A stretch of 24,588 nt of DNA from an uncultured Prevotella sp. (lineage in GTDB: Bacteria; Bacteroidota; Bacteroidia; Bacteroidales; Bacteroidaceae): the NCBI GenBank assembly GCA_900540885.1, contig UQHJ01000037.1, forward strand, positions 1 through 24,588, in the 5' to 3' direction. Of this stretch, positions 7,914 to 14,703 are shown in pieces. Position numbers and translations under genes: made by a program. The notes below the pieces were generated by a model that saw only the letters and a program-made list of their open reading frames with translations, had not been told where the DNA came from and did no database searches. Position 1 is the first letter of the stretch. Each line of letters starts with the position of its first letter.

Positions 7914-8786
7914 ATGAGTCTGAAAATTGTTGTGCTTGCCAAGCAAGTACCCGATACCCGCAATGTGGGTAAGGACGCGATGACTCCCGAGGGCACCGTT
8001 AATCGTGCCGCTCTGCCTGCCATCTTCAATCCAGAGGACTTGAATGCTTTAGAGCAAGCACTCCGTCTGAAGGAACAAAACCCAGGTTCAACCGTACACA
8101 TCTTGACCATGGGTCCTCCGCGTGCTACTGAGGTTATACGCGAAGGACTCTATCGCGGTGCTGATGGCGGCTATTTACTTACCGACCGTGCCTTTGCCGG
8201 TGCCGATACTTTGGCTACAAGCTATGCTTTGGCACAGGCGATAAAGAAAATTGGTGTACCCGACATCGTATTGGGTGGCCGACAAGCCATTGACGGCGAT
8301 ACCGCACAAGTTGGTCCACAGGTAGCACAGAAGTTAGACTTAAATCAGGTGACTTACGTAACCAGTGTTGACGAGGTGAAAGACGGCAAAGTAGTCGTAA
8401 CACGCCACATTGACGGTGGCATAGAGCGCGTGGAAGCTCCCATGCCTATTCTGCTCACTGTTAATGGCAATGCAGCCCCCTGCCGTCCGCGCAATGCCAA
8501 GTTGGTAATGAAGTACAAGCGTGCTTCTGCTCCTATGGAGCGCCCTGCCGAAGGCTTAGCCTATGCCGAGGAATACGAGAAGAAACCTTACCTTACCATT
8601 GCACAATGGAGCGTGGCCGACGTAGACGGCGACCTCAACCAATGCGGCCTTGCGGGTTCACCCACCAAGGTAAAAGCCGTTCAAAACATTGTGTTCAAGG
8701 CCAAAGAGAGCAAACGCCTTAGCAGCAATGATGCTGATGTAGAAGGCTTGATAAAAGAATTGCTCGAAAGCCACACCATTGGATAA
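7914..8786 (+). CDS. etfB: Electron transfer flavoprotein, beta subunit
   Basis: A 290-residue cytosolic protein of normal family length. EtfB pairs with EtfA to pass electrons between acyl-CoA dehydrogenases and other carriers. The sequence shows the EtfB start pattern (LKIVVLAKQVPDT), the FNPEDLNALEQALRLKE segment, the nucleotide-binding loop GRQAIDGDT at 122-130 followed by AQVGPQ, and VNGNAAPCRPRNAKLVMKYK near 185-210. Whether this pair is a simple or an electron-bifurcating ETF cannot be settled by eye. The ATG at 7914 is followed at once by the conserved start, and the leader is A/T-rich with no Shine-Dalgarno, as usual in Bacteroidetes. It is first in the operon, transcribed from the promoter at 7791-7821. 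An 8-bp-stem hairpin covers its stop codon. Confidence 0.95.
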   Translation: MSLKIVVLAKQVPDTRNVGKDAMTPEGTVNRAALPAIFNPEDLNALEQALRLKEQNPGSTVHILTMGPPRATEVIREGLYRGADGGYLLTDRAFAGADTLATSYALAQAIKKIGVPDIVLGGRQAIDGDTAQVGPQVAQKLDLNQVTYVTSVDEVKDGKVVVTRHIDGGIERVEAPMPILLTVNGNAAPCRPRNAKLVMKYKRASAPMERPAEGLAYAEEYEKKPYLTIAQWSVADVDGDLNQCGLAGSPTKVKAVQNIVFKAKESKRLSSNDADVEGLIKELLESHTIG

Positions 8787-8799
8787 GCGATGCTTATCC
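8781..8799 (+). repeat. Perfect hairpin covering the etfB stop codon
   Basis: GGATAAGC (8781-8788) and GCTTATCC (8792-8799) pair with a 3-base loop. The etfB stop (TAA, 8784-8786) is inside the left arm. No U-run follows, so it is a possible mRNA 3' stabiliser or attenuator, not a standard terminator. Confidence 0.6.
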
Positions 8800-8993
8800 A
8801 ATGTGCAAATGAGTAGATGTGCAAATGTGCAAATGAAATGTCACATTTTCTAAGCATAACGTGCATTACTCAAAGCTTTTTCAATTGTTAATAATAAAAA
8901 ATCACGCAGATGTAGGGTGTAAAGTGGTAAACTTAAAAGTTGATATTCTTTTTATTTGCGCATTCTCACATTCTCACATTTGCACATTTGTCC
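8800..8993 (+). repeat. Word-type inverted repeat, TGTGCAAA word, between etfB and etfA
   Basis: The left part (8800-8840) strings together ATGTGCAAATG words. The right part (8959-8993) carries the reverse words (CTCACATT, TTTGCACATTTG) and ends at the etfA start codon. Pairing is imperfect and the spacer is about 118 bases. This 208-base gap within an operon otherwise holds nothing recognisable. Confidence 0.55.
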
Positions 8994-8994
8994 T

Positions 8995-10017
8995 ATGAAC
9001 AACGTATTCGTTTATTGCGAAATAGATCATACAGCGGTTGAGGAAGTAGCATACGAACTTCTCACCAAGGGACGCAAACTCGCCAATGAGTTAGGCGTTC
9101 AGCTCGAAGCCATTGTTGCTGGCACGGGCATTACCGGAAAGGTAGAAAAAGAAATCCTATCGTATGGTGTTGACAAGCTCCACGTGTTTGATGCTGAGGG
9201 CCTCTTCCCTTATACCTCAAAGCCTCACACCAGCATCTTGGTCAACCTCTTTAAGCAGGAAAAGCCACAAATCTGCCTCATGGGCGCAACGGTGATTGGT
9301 CGCGACCTCGGTCCGCGCGTGTCGTCATCGCTCACCAGCGGCTTGACAGCCGACTGTACGGCTCTTGAGATTGGCGACTTTGACGATAAGAAGAACAAAA
9401 AGCACTACGACAATCTGCTCTACCAGATTCGTCCCGCTTTTGGTGGTAACATTGTAGCCACGATTGTCAACCCCGACCACCGTCCTCAAATGGCAACTGT
9501 TCGCTCTGGCGTAATGAAGGCCGAAAAGGTGAGCGATGACTATAAGGGTGAAGTCGTATATGAAGACGTGGCTAAATTCGTGCCTGAAACGGACTATGTC
9601 GTTAAGGTGCTTGAACGCCATGTTGAGAAGGCTAAGAACAACCTCAAGGGTGCTCCTATCGTTGTAGCTGGAGGTTATGGTGTCGGTTCGAAGGAAGGTT
9701 TCGATCTCCTGCGCAAGTTGGCACACGAGCTGCACGGAGAGGTAGGTGCCAGCCGTGCTGCTGTTGATGCAGGCTTTTGCGAACACGACCTTCAGATTGG
9801 TCAAACAGGCGTGACGGTTCGCCCCAAAGTGTACATTGCTTGCGGCATTAGCGGTGCTATTCAGCACGTTGCTGGTATGAAGGAGAGCGGCATCATCATC
9901 TCTATCAATACCGACCCCGAAGCACCGATCAACCAAATAGCTGACTATATTATTACAGGCAGCGTAGAAGAGGTAGTGCCCAAGATGATTAAGTATTATA
10001 AAGAAAATAGTAAGTAA
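8995..10017 (+). CDS. etfA: Electron transfer flavoprotein, alpha subunit
   Basis: A 340-residue flavin-binding partner of EtfB. The C-terminal FAD domain is clear: VVAGGYGVGSKEGF near 220-235, GASRAAVDAG from residue 251, and QIGQTGVTVRPKVYIACG from residue 267 followed by ISGAIQH, then SINTDPEAPI near 305. These are the loops that hold FAD in ETF-alpha proteins. The N-terminal half (MNNVFVYCEIDHTAVEEVAYELL) is the usual Rossmann-like part. An upstream TTG at 8956 would add 13 residues, but those are encoded by the word repeat in the intergenic hairpin, so the ATG at 8995 is the better start. It acts with EtfB and probably with the acyl-CoA dehydrogenase 200 bases downstream. Confidence 0.95.
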   Translation: MNNVFVYCEIDHTAVEEVAYELLTKGRKLANELGVQLEAIVAGTGITGKVEKEILSYGVDKLHVFDAEGLFPYTSKPHTSILVNLFKQEKPQICLMGATVIGRDLGPRVSSSLTSGLTADCTALEIGDFDDKKNKKHYDNLLYQIRPAFGGNIVATIVNPDHRPQMATVRSGVMKAEKVSDDYKGEVVYEDVAKFVPETDYVVKVLERHVEKAKNNLKGAPIVVAGGYGVGSKEGFDLLRKLAHELHGEVGASRAAVDAGFCEHDLQIGQTGVTVRPKVYIACGISGAIQHVAGMKESGIIISINTDPEAPINQIADYIITGSVEEVVPKMIKYYKENSK

Positions 10018-10045
10018 TACCTCTATTGTACAGTATATATAGCTT

Positions 10046-10216
10046 ATGAAGTATTTCTTCTTCAAGTTATGTACAGGGTACTTATTTGTTCTCATTTTTT
10101 GTATATTGGAGCTTGTCCCTTGGACTATCTTCTTGAACGTGAAAATGCATTTAGGGCTTGTAATCCTTTCGCTCATCTGCACTTTACAACAAAAGTTTTA
10201 TAAAAAAGATTTTTAA
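10046..10216 (+). CDS. Possible 56-residue small membrane protein between etfA and acyl-CoA dehydrogenase
   Basis: An open frame starts MKYFFFKLCTGYLF, runs through two hydrophobic stretches (about residues 11-30 and 35-47) with a VPW turn between, and ends QQKFYKKDF. It fills the gap: it begins 29 bases after the etfA stop and ends 3 bases before the ATG of the dehydrogenase, which is a spacing suited to translational coupling. The C-terminus is basic. Against it, the DNA is T-rich, which makes hydrophobic codons likely by chance, and 56 codons open by chance is not rare. I do not recognise a family. If real, it could be a small subunit or membrane tether for the ETF-dehydrogenase module; that is inference only. 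Confidence 0.4.
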   Translation: MKYFFFKLCTGYLFVLIFCILELVPWTIFLNVKMHLGLVILSLICTLQQKFYKKDF

Positions 10217-10219
10217 CTA

Positions 10220-11929
10220 ATGGCAAACAATTATACAGATCATCCCGAACTGAAGTTTGAGTTGAATCACCCACTTATGAAACACATCGTGGAGTTGAAA
10301 GAACGCAACTTCCGCGATAAAGATGCGTTTGACTATGCGCCACTCGACTTTGACGACGCAATGGACAACTACGACCGTGTGCTCGACATCACGGGCGAGT
10401 TGGCAGGCACCACAATTGCCGACAATGCTGAGGGCGTCGACCTCGAAGGCCCTCACCACGAAGGCGACCGCGTGCGCTATGCCAGTGGCACAGCAGCCAA
10501 CCTCGATGCAATGGTAAAGGCTGGTTTGAATGGTATGACCATGCCTCGCCGCTTTGGTGGACTGAACTTCCCCATTACGCCTTACACCATGTGTGCCGAA
10601 CTCGTTGCTGCAAGCGATGCTGGCTTTGGCAATATCTGGAGCTTGCAAGACTGTATCGAGACCCTTTACGAATTTGGCAATGAAGACCAACACAGCCGCT
10701 TTATTCCTCGCATCTGTGCTGGCGAAACGATGTCAATGGACTTGACCGAACCCGATGCTGGTTCTGACCTCCAGCACGTTATGCTCAAGGCCACTTATTC
10801 AGAAGAAGAGGGTTGCTGGTTGCTCAATGGTGTGAAGCGCTTCATCACCAATGGCGATGCCGACCTTCATCTCGTTCTCGCTCGTTCGGAAGAGGGCACT
10901 GTCGACGGCCGTGGCCTTTCAATGTTCATCTACGACAAAAACCAAGGTGGCGTCAACGTGCGCCGCATTGAAAATAAGTTAGGCATTCATGGCAGCCCCA
11001 CCTGCGAGTTGGTCTACAAAAACGCCAAAGCCGAACTCTGTGGTGAACGTCGTTTGGGCTTGATTAAGTACGTTATGGCTTTGATGAATGGTGCACGTTT
11101 GGGCATTGCCGCTCAGAGTGTCGGCATTTCACAAGCTGCCTACAACGAAGCTCTGGCCTACGCTCGCGACCGCGAGCAGTTTGGTAAGGCTATCATCAAC
11201 TTCCCTGCCGTTTACGACATGTTGGCCCTCATGAAGGCTAAGCTCGACGCAGGTCGTGCCTTGCTCTATCAGTGCTCACGCTATGTTGATATCTACAAAG
11301 CTTTGGAGGACATTGCACGCGAGCGCAAACTTGAGCCAGAGGAACGCAAGGAGCAAAAGAAGTATGCCAAGTTGGCCGATGCTCTTACTCCTTTGGCAAA
11401 GGGCATGAACTCTGAATATTGCAATCAGAATACGTATGACGGCCTTCAGATACACGGTGGTTCGGGCTTTATGATGGAATATCCCATTCAGCGTTACTAT
11501 CGTGATGCACGCATTACCTCTATCTACGAAGGTACAACGCAGTTGCAGGTAGTTGCTGCCATTCGTTATGTGACGAACGGTTCGTACTTAGCCCAGATGC
11601 GTGAGTTTGAGACAGCAGAAGTAAGCGAAGCCTTGCAACCTATTTTGGCTCGTGCCAAGGCTATGGCTGATAAGTTTGAGGAAGCTACGGCTTACGTCAA
11701 AGAGGCGGGTGAACCTGTTTTCCACGACCTCTGTGCACGTCACTTGGTCGAAATGGCTGGCGACATTATCATGCTCCACCTCTTGCTCCACAACGCAACG
11801 GAAAATGCCGAACTCTTCGGCAAGAGTGTTCGCGTTTATGCTAACTTCGTTGAGGCTGAAGTCGCTAAACATCATACTTTCGTAATGAACCTCAAGCCTG
11901 AGGACGTAGTTGACTACGTACAAGCTTAA
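10220..11929 (+). CDS. Acyl-CoA dehydrogenase, long (569-residue) form
   Basis: A flavoenzyme that oxidises acyl-CoA to enoyl-CoA, or catalyses the reverse reaction in fermentation, with ETF as electron partner. The family hallmarks are present: LTEPDAGSD at 175-183 (FAD/substrate loop), GVKRFITNGDADLHLVLAR near 205-225, the RDREQFGKAI segment, GLQIHGGSGFMMEYPIQRYYRDA, and IYEGTTQLQ with Glu437 at the position of the catalytic base in many bacterial members. At 569 residues it is longer than the classic 380-residue enzymes. The extra C-terminal helical part and an insert rich in Glu and Lys (near 370-390) put it with the long bacterial forms. Chain-length preference cannot be read from the sequence. 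It is last in the etf operon, followed by a strong terminator. Confidence 0.92.
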   Translation: MANNYTDHPELKFELNHPLMKHIVELKERNFRDKDAFDYAPLDFDDAMDNYDRVLDITGELAGTTIADNAEGVDLEGPHHEGDRVRYASGTAANLDAMVKAGLNGMTMPRRFGGLNFPITPYTMCAELVAASDAGFGNIWSLQDCIETLYEFGNEDQHSRFIPRICAGETMSMDLTEPDAGSDLQHVMLKATYSEEEGCWLLNGVKRFITNGDADLHLVLARSEEGTVDGRGLSMFIYDKNQGGVNVRRIENKLGIHGSPTCELVYKNAKAELCGERRLGLIKYVMALMNGARLGIAAQSVGISQAAYNEALAYARDREQFGKAIINFPAVYDMLALMKAKLDAGRALLYQCSRYVDIYKALEDIARERKLEPEERKEQKKYAKLADALTPLAKGMNSEYCNQNTYDGLQIHGGSGFMMEYPIQRYYRDARITSIYEGTTQLQVVAAIRYVTNGSYLAQMREFETAEVSEALQPILARAKAMADKFEEATAYVKEAGEPVFHDLCARHLVEMAGDIIMLHLLLHNATENAELFGKSVRVYANFVEAEVAKHHTFVMNLKPEDVVDYVQA

Positions 11930-11944
11930 TAGCGCACAATAAAC

Positions 11945-11999
11945 AAAAAAATGGAATAATTAATGGGTCATCATGAACCATTAATTATTCCATTTTTTT
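11945..11999. terminator. Bidirectional terminator between acyl-CoA dehydrogenase and marC
   Basis: Arms 11945-11966 and 11978-11999 are perfect 22-base inverted copies with A7 at one end and T7 at the other. The loop itself contains a TCAT/ATGA pairing. It serves both convergent genes (stops at 11929 and 12057). Confidence 0.9.
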
Positions 12000-12014
12000 C
12001 GTTTATTGGGTAGG

Positions 12015-12045
12015 GTGGTTCTAAAAACAGAATTTTTAGAACCAC
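12015..12045. repeat. Second hairpin downstream of marC
   Basis: GTGGTTCTAAAAA (12015-12027) and its exact reverse complement (12033-12045) leave a 5-base loop, 12 bases past the marC stop codon on the minus strand. No U-run follows directly. It probably works with the stronger terminator beyond it. Confidence 0.65.
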
Positions 12046-12056
12046 ACTGTAAGCAT

Positions 12057-12668
12057 TTACATTGCTAAGTTATCCAACAACGCATTGAGGTTGGCAGTAA
12101 AGAGGCGTACCGAGATAGCCAATAGAATAATGCCAAAGAATTTGCGCAACAGATAGATAGCAGCTGGTGAAATGATGCGTTCCACTTTGTCGGTAGCCTT
12201 TAGTACGATAAATACGAATATCATATTGAGCAACAAGCCTATCAATATATTCACTGTAGCATATTCAGCACGCAGCGAGAGTAGGGTAGTGAACGATCCC
12301 GCCCCCGCTAATAGTGGAAATACAACTGGAATGAGTGTGGCCGATTTTATAGGTCCTTGATTCTTAAATATCACAACATCCAAAATCATTTCGAGTGACA
12401 TCAAGAAGATGACCAACGAACCTGCTACGGCAAATGAGGCAATGTCGACATTGAAGAGTCGCAGCATAACGTCGCCAGCGAAGAAGAAGCCCAAGAGTAA
12501 CCCTAAGGAGATAATCGTAGCTTTCCAAGCATTTACAGGACGTCCTTGTTGTTTTAGACTAATAAATACAGGTGTGGAACCTAACACATCAATTACGGCA
12601 AATAACACAATAAAGGCACTTGCTATCTGCTGCACGTCAAGGCGTGAAAAGATGTAAGAGAGTGACAT
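12057..12668 (-). CDS. MarC family integral membrane protein
   Basis: 203 residues, the normal length for the MarC (UPF0056) family, with about six hydrophobic segments. The N-terminal pattern (IVLFAVIDVLGSTPVFISL) matches the family's 'f..idP.g..P.f..l' region. A GSLVIFLMSLEMIL segment (near 83-96) and the TLIPVVFPLLAGAGSFTTLLSL stretch (near 110-132) match the conserved PLaiPliaGPG region. The family's transport substrate is not established, and the former link to multiple antibiotic resistance is not supported for MarC itself. The gene is alone on the minus strand. Its upstream side is occupied by 73-bp repeats carrying promoter-like boxes directed towards it. Confidence 0.85.
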   Translation of the reverse strand: MSLSYIFSRLDVQQIASAFIVLFAVIDVLGSTPVFISLKQQGRPVNAWKATIISLGLLLGFFFAGDVMLRLFNVDIASFAVAGSLVIFLMSLEMILDVVIFKNQGPIKSATLIPVVFPLLAGAGSFTTLLSLRAEYATVNILIGLLLNMIFVFIVLKATDKVERIISPAAIYLLRKFFGIILLAISVRLFTANLNALLDNLAM

Positions 12669-12699
12669 AAGCTATAATGTTGTTTTAAGTTGATACTTA

Positions 12700-12836
12700 T
12701 GAAAGGGTAGTGCAAGGCGAATGCAGAACGCCGCCGCCAATCTTATGCAAAGGTAGTGCAAGGCGAACGCAGAACGTCAAGCATGCTTGAACGTTATGCT
12801 GAGCCGCCGCCTACCTTATGCAAAGGTAGTGCAAGG
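12700..12836. repeat. 73-bp repeat cluster upstream of marC
   Basis: Boxes CAAAGGTA at 12748-12755 and 12821-12828 are 73 bases apart. The unit includes GTGCAAGGCGAACGCAGAAC, a near-palindromic CAAGCATGCTTG centre and GAGCCGCCGCCTACCTTAT. The unit nearest marC (from about 12702) lacks 27 bases, exactly the central hairpin section and what follows it, so its spacing is 46. On the minus strand the box reads TACCTTTG, matching TAnnTTTG, and points at marC. The family is the same as at 24234-24400. Confidence 0.85.
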
Positions 12837-12982
12837 TTGTGGCAAGGCAAAACGAAAAGCTGAAAACTTTATAGTAGAACGTAAACATACGGATAAACTT
12901 CAGTTTAAAATCCTCTACAAAATGTTTCAGAATGCTCTAAATAGGCATTGACTTACGTATATTTTACCAGTGGTGTTTTTTG

Positions 12983-13298
12983 CTTTCATGTTTCATTTTT
13001 ATGTTTCAACTTATTGATTATCAATACTTTCGAAGACTGAAACATACGACTTCTATGTTTCATTTTTACTTTCAATGTTTCATTCTAAAAACACTGAGGG
13101 AGAAAAACAAAAACACTGTGGGAGCGATTTAAAAACACTGTGGGAGCGATTCAAAAACACTGAGGGAGCGTGAAAGCGCTTCCACAGTGTTTTGAAAAGT
13201 GAAACATGAAACTAAAAATGAAACATAGAAGTCGTATGTTTCATTTTTTTAAATGATTGATATTCAATAAGTTGAAACATAAAAATGAAACATGAAAG
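12983..13298. repeat. 316-bp symmetric inverted-repeat element
   Basis: Arms of about 100 bases (12983-13085 and 13200-13298) are inverted copies. The outer 35 bases match without interruption (CTTTCATGTTTCATTTTT onward), then after a single change six more match. A stretch of about 12 bases differs, and about 30 inner bases match again around a palindrome with arms TGAAACATA / TATGTTTCA. The arms are rich in the word TGTTTCA. The middle 114 bases hold the 22-bp tandem array. No open frame, transposase or target-site duplication is visible. Confidence 0.85.
13087..13193 (+). repeat. 22-bp tandem array (four units) plus inverted fifth copy
   Basis: Units start at 13087, 13109, 13131 and 13153 with core AAAAACACTGWGGGAGCG (the first ends GGGAGAAA). 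The linkers ATTT and ATTC fill each unit to 22 bases. The last unit pairs with an inverted copy at 13177-13193 (CGCTTCCACAGTGTTTT) across a 6-base loop, forming a 17-base stem with two non-Watson-Crick positions. Confidence 0.88.
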
Positions 13299-13338
13299 AT
13301 AAATCAAAGGTTATGAAAATGTATAGAGATGTGTGAGT

Positions 13339-13396
13339 TAAACTGCAATTTATTTTCCTAATTGGGGGGCGGGTTACAAACCCGCCCCCCAATTAG
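13339..13396 (+). repeat. GC-rich hairpin with shared AT leader (copy 2)
   Basis: CTAATTGGGGGGCGGGTT (13358-13375) pairs perfectly over 18 bases with 13379-13396 around the loop ACA. The 31 bases at 13339-13369 match 24471-24501 at 29 positions, starting TAAACTGCAATTTAT. No long U-run follows. It may act as a terminator or as a repeat of unknown role. Confidence 0.85.
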
Positions 13397-13418
13397 TCCC
13401 CTCCCAATTCATATCAAT

Positions 13419-13442
13419 TAATTTTGAACACCTACTTATTTA
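13419..13442 (-). repeat. 24-bp dispersed repeat, copy B
   Basis: The reverse complement matches 7639-7662 at 23 of 24 positions. It sits about 35 bases upstream of the promoter elements of the DUF3298 gene, just as copy A lies upstream of the etf promoter. Confidence 0.75.
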
Positions 13443-13478
13443 AAAAACTTAATCCGTTCGAAATGTTGGCGTGAAACG

Positions 13479-13509
13479 TTGTGTGACCCGAATATAAGTC
13501 GTACTTTCG
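13479..13509 (+). promoter_or_regulatory. Likely promoter of the DUF3298 gene
   Basis: TTG at 13479-13481, a 20-base gap, then TACTTTCG at 13502-13509 fit the Bacteroidetes consensus with one mismatch in each box. The leader would be about 30 bases. Confidence 0.55.
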
Positions 13510-13540
13510 CGTTAAAACAAACAAAAAACGAGATAAAACG

Positions 13541-14554
13541 ATGAATAAGAAACTCCTTTTAGTGCCAGCAGTTATAGCTATGGCACTTGCGCTCCCCGTT
13601 CAGGGACATAAGACAAGTGGACACGTGGCCGATGACCCCGACACATTGACGGTTGATACCACCTATAGTGTTGACCCCAATTGGGACGGCATTGATGAGG
13701 CCTTTAGCGTTGATCCTAACGAAAGCGATTCTGATGAGGTCAATCCAGAGGACTTCTGCACTTACGACGATGCCCTCTTGAGTGACTTCGACAACAAGAG
13801 TGCCGACTACAATTTGCAAAATAAGAAAGATGCCGATGCTGGCGTTTCGTTTAACGCCACGCTCTTCACCCCAGGCAATGATGTGAAGAAAGAAAGCGCA
13901 TACGCTCAGATGACCAGTCGCATACTGACTGGAATGCTCGACTCTGCTGATGTGGCAAAGTGGAAGGTAGAGTCGCTTGACAAGATGCTTGAGAACAAGT
14001 GGAAAGCCATCAAGAGTCGCTACACCACCGAACAGAGTGAGATAGAAGCGGCTATGGGTGACGAGTATCGTCCGCAGAGCTATTCTTTCCGCACCAGCAT
14101 CACCCCTGTTTGGCGCTTTAGCGATAAAGACTGCCTCACCTATAGTATAGAGGACGAGGCCTATACAGGCGGTGCACATGGTATGTTGTATCATTACTTC
14201 TTTACGTTAAATACGAAGGAAGACAAACTTCTTGGCCTTACCGATATTTTTAAGCCTGAAGCCCTTCCCGAAGTGTTTAAACTCGTGGGCGAGAAACTCA
14301 AGACAGGACCACAAGCGGCTAATGATGAAGAAGCGTGGCCTTCTGTGGCAGAAGTCCTTCCCGCCCCTACGGAAATGGATTATTCTGTTCGCACAGGTCA
14401 GATGGAAGAGTATGAAGGCAAATGGTATCCACGTCCCGCCCTTACAGAGTGTGGCATCGTGTTTACCTATCCTCCTTACGTAAAGAACTGCTATGCAGCA
14501 GGCACCATTCATATACTCATTAATTATGCTGAGGCCAAAGATTGGTTGAAGTGA
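13541..14554 (+). CDS. Exported RsiV-like DUF3298 domain protein
   Basis: 337 residues with an N-terminal signal peptide (MNKKLLLVPAVIAMALALPVQG). No cysteine follows in a lipobox position, so it is probably periplasmic and not a lipoprotein. An acidic linker rich in Asp, Glu and Ser occupies about residues 28-90. The C-terminal part carries the DUF3298 signature: YTGGAHG (GGAHG at 210-214), FTLNTKEDKLLGLTDIF, and FTYPPYVKNCYAAG from residue 308. The preceding region (near 95-205) would be the partner DUF4163-like domain. In Gram-positive RsiV this fold binds lysozyme, but here there is no anti-sigma domain or adjacent sigma factor, so that function should not be transferred. It has its own promoter and is followed by a long word hairpin, then the M49 peptidase gene. 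Confidence 0.82.
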   Translation: MNKKLLLVPAVIAMALALPVQGHKTSGHVADDPDTLTVDTTYSVDPNWDGIDEAFSVDPNESDSDEVNPEDFCTYDDALLSDFDNKSADYNLQNKKDADAGVSFNATLFTPGNDVKKESAYAQMTSRILTGMLDSADVAKWKVESLDKMLENKWKAIKSRYTTEQSEIEAAMGDEYRPQSYSFRTSITPVWRFSDKDCLTYSIEDEAYTGGAHGMLYHYFFTLNTKEDKLLGLTDIFKPEALPEVFKLVGEKLKTGPQAANDEEAWPSVAEVLPAPTEMDYSVRTGQMEEYEGKWYPRPALTECGIVFTYPPYVKNCYAAGTIHILINYAEAKDWLK

Positions 14555-14562
14555 TTTTTTTA

Positions 14563-14695
14563 GTTGACAAGTTGACAAGTTAACGAGTTGACAGGTAGGT
14601 TACAGTCGTTTAAACGAAGTTACCTGTTAACTTGTTAACTTGTCAACTTGTCAACTTGTCAACTTGTTAACTCGCTAACTCTTCACCTGTTAACT
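14563..14695 (+). repeat. Word-type hairpin, GTTGACA heptamers, before dipeptidyl peptidase III gene
   Basis: The left arm from 14563 and the right arm ending at 14655 match as inverted copies at 32 of the outermost 34 positions. Both are strings of 7-base words (AGTTGAC / AGTTAAC). The perfect palindrome TCGTTTAAACGA (14606-14617) sits at the apex. The right-hand words go on to 14695, 8 bases before the ATG, without partners on the left. Confidence 0.85.
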
Positions 14696-14703
14696 AAAAA
14701 ACA

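Larger units (their letters stand above)
12669..13540. other. Gene-free repeat-rich region between marC and the DUF3298 gene
   Basis: These 872 bases show no credible coding frame. They hold 73-bp repeats (12700-12836), a 316-bp inverted-repeat element with a 22-bp tandem core (12983-13298), a GC-rich hairpin with AT leader (13339-13396), an inverted copy of a 24-bp dispersed repeat (13419-13442) and a plus-strand promoter (13479-13509). The stretch 12840-12980 shows nothing further. Confidence 0.85.

Noticed and set aside
8956..8994. TTG start that would lengthen EtfA by 13 residues
   Set aside because: The extra residues are encoded by the intergenic word repeat, and the conserved EtfA start follows the ATG at 8995.
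9325..10182. A 285-codon open frame on the minus strand opposite etfA
   Set aside because: It lies antisense to a well-conserved gene with clear motifs, has no recognisable domain of its own, and is explained by codon bias of etfA.
12057..12668. Antibiotic-resistance gene by the MarC name
   Set aside because: Family membership does not imply resistance; only a membrane protein of unknown substrate is supported.
13087..13193. CRISPR array
   Set aside because: The 18-base cores are separated by only 4 near-identical bases, so there are no spacers, and no cas genes are present.
12983..13298. Insertion sequence, MITE or retron
   Set aside because: Inverted ends are present, but there is no transposase, no reverse transcriptase in the neighbourhood and no visible target-site duplication. 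It is kept as an unclassified element.
13541..13620. Lipoprotein signal on the DUF3298 protein
   Set aside because: No cysteine occurs near the expected cleavage site; it is an ordinary signal peptide.
13559..14194. A 211-codon minus-strand frame opposite the DUF3298 gene
   Set aside because: The plus-strand gene has a signal peptide, family motifs and a promoter; the antisense frame has none.
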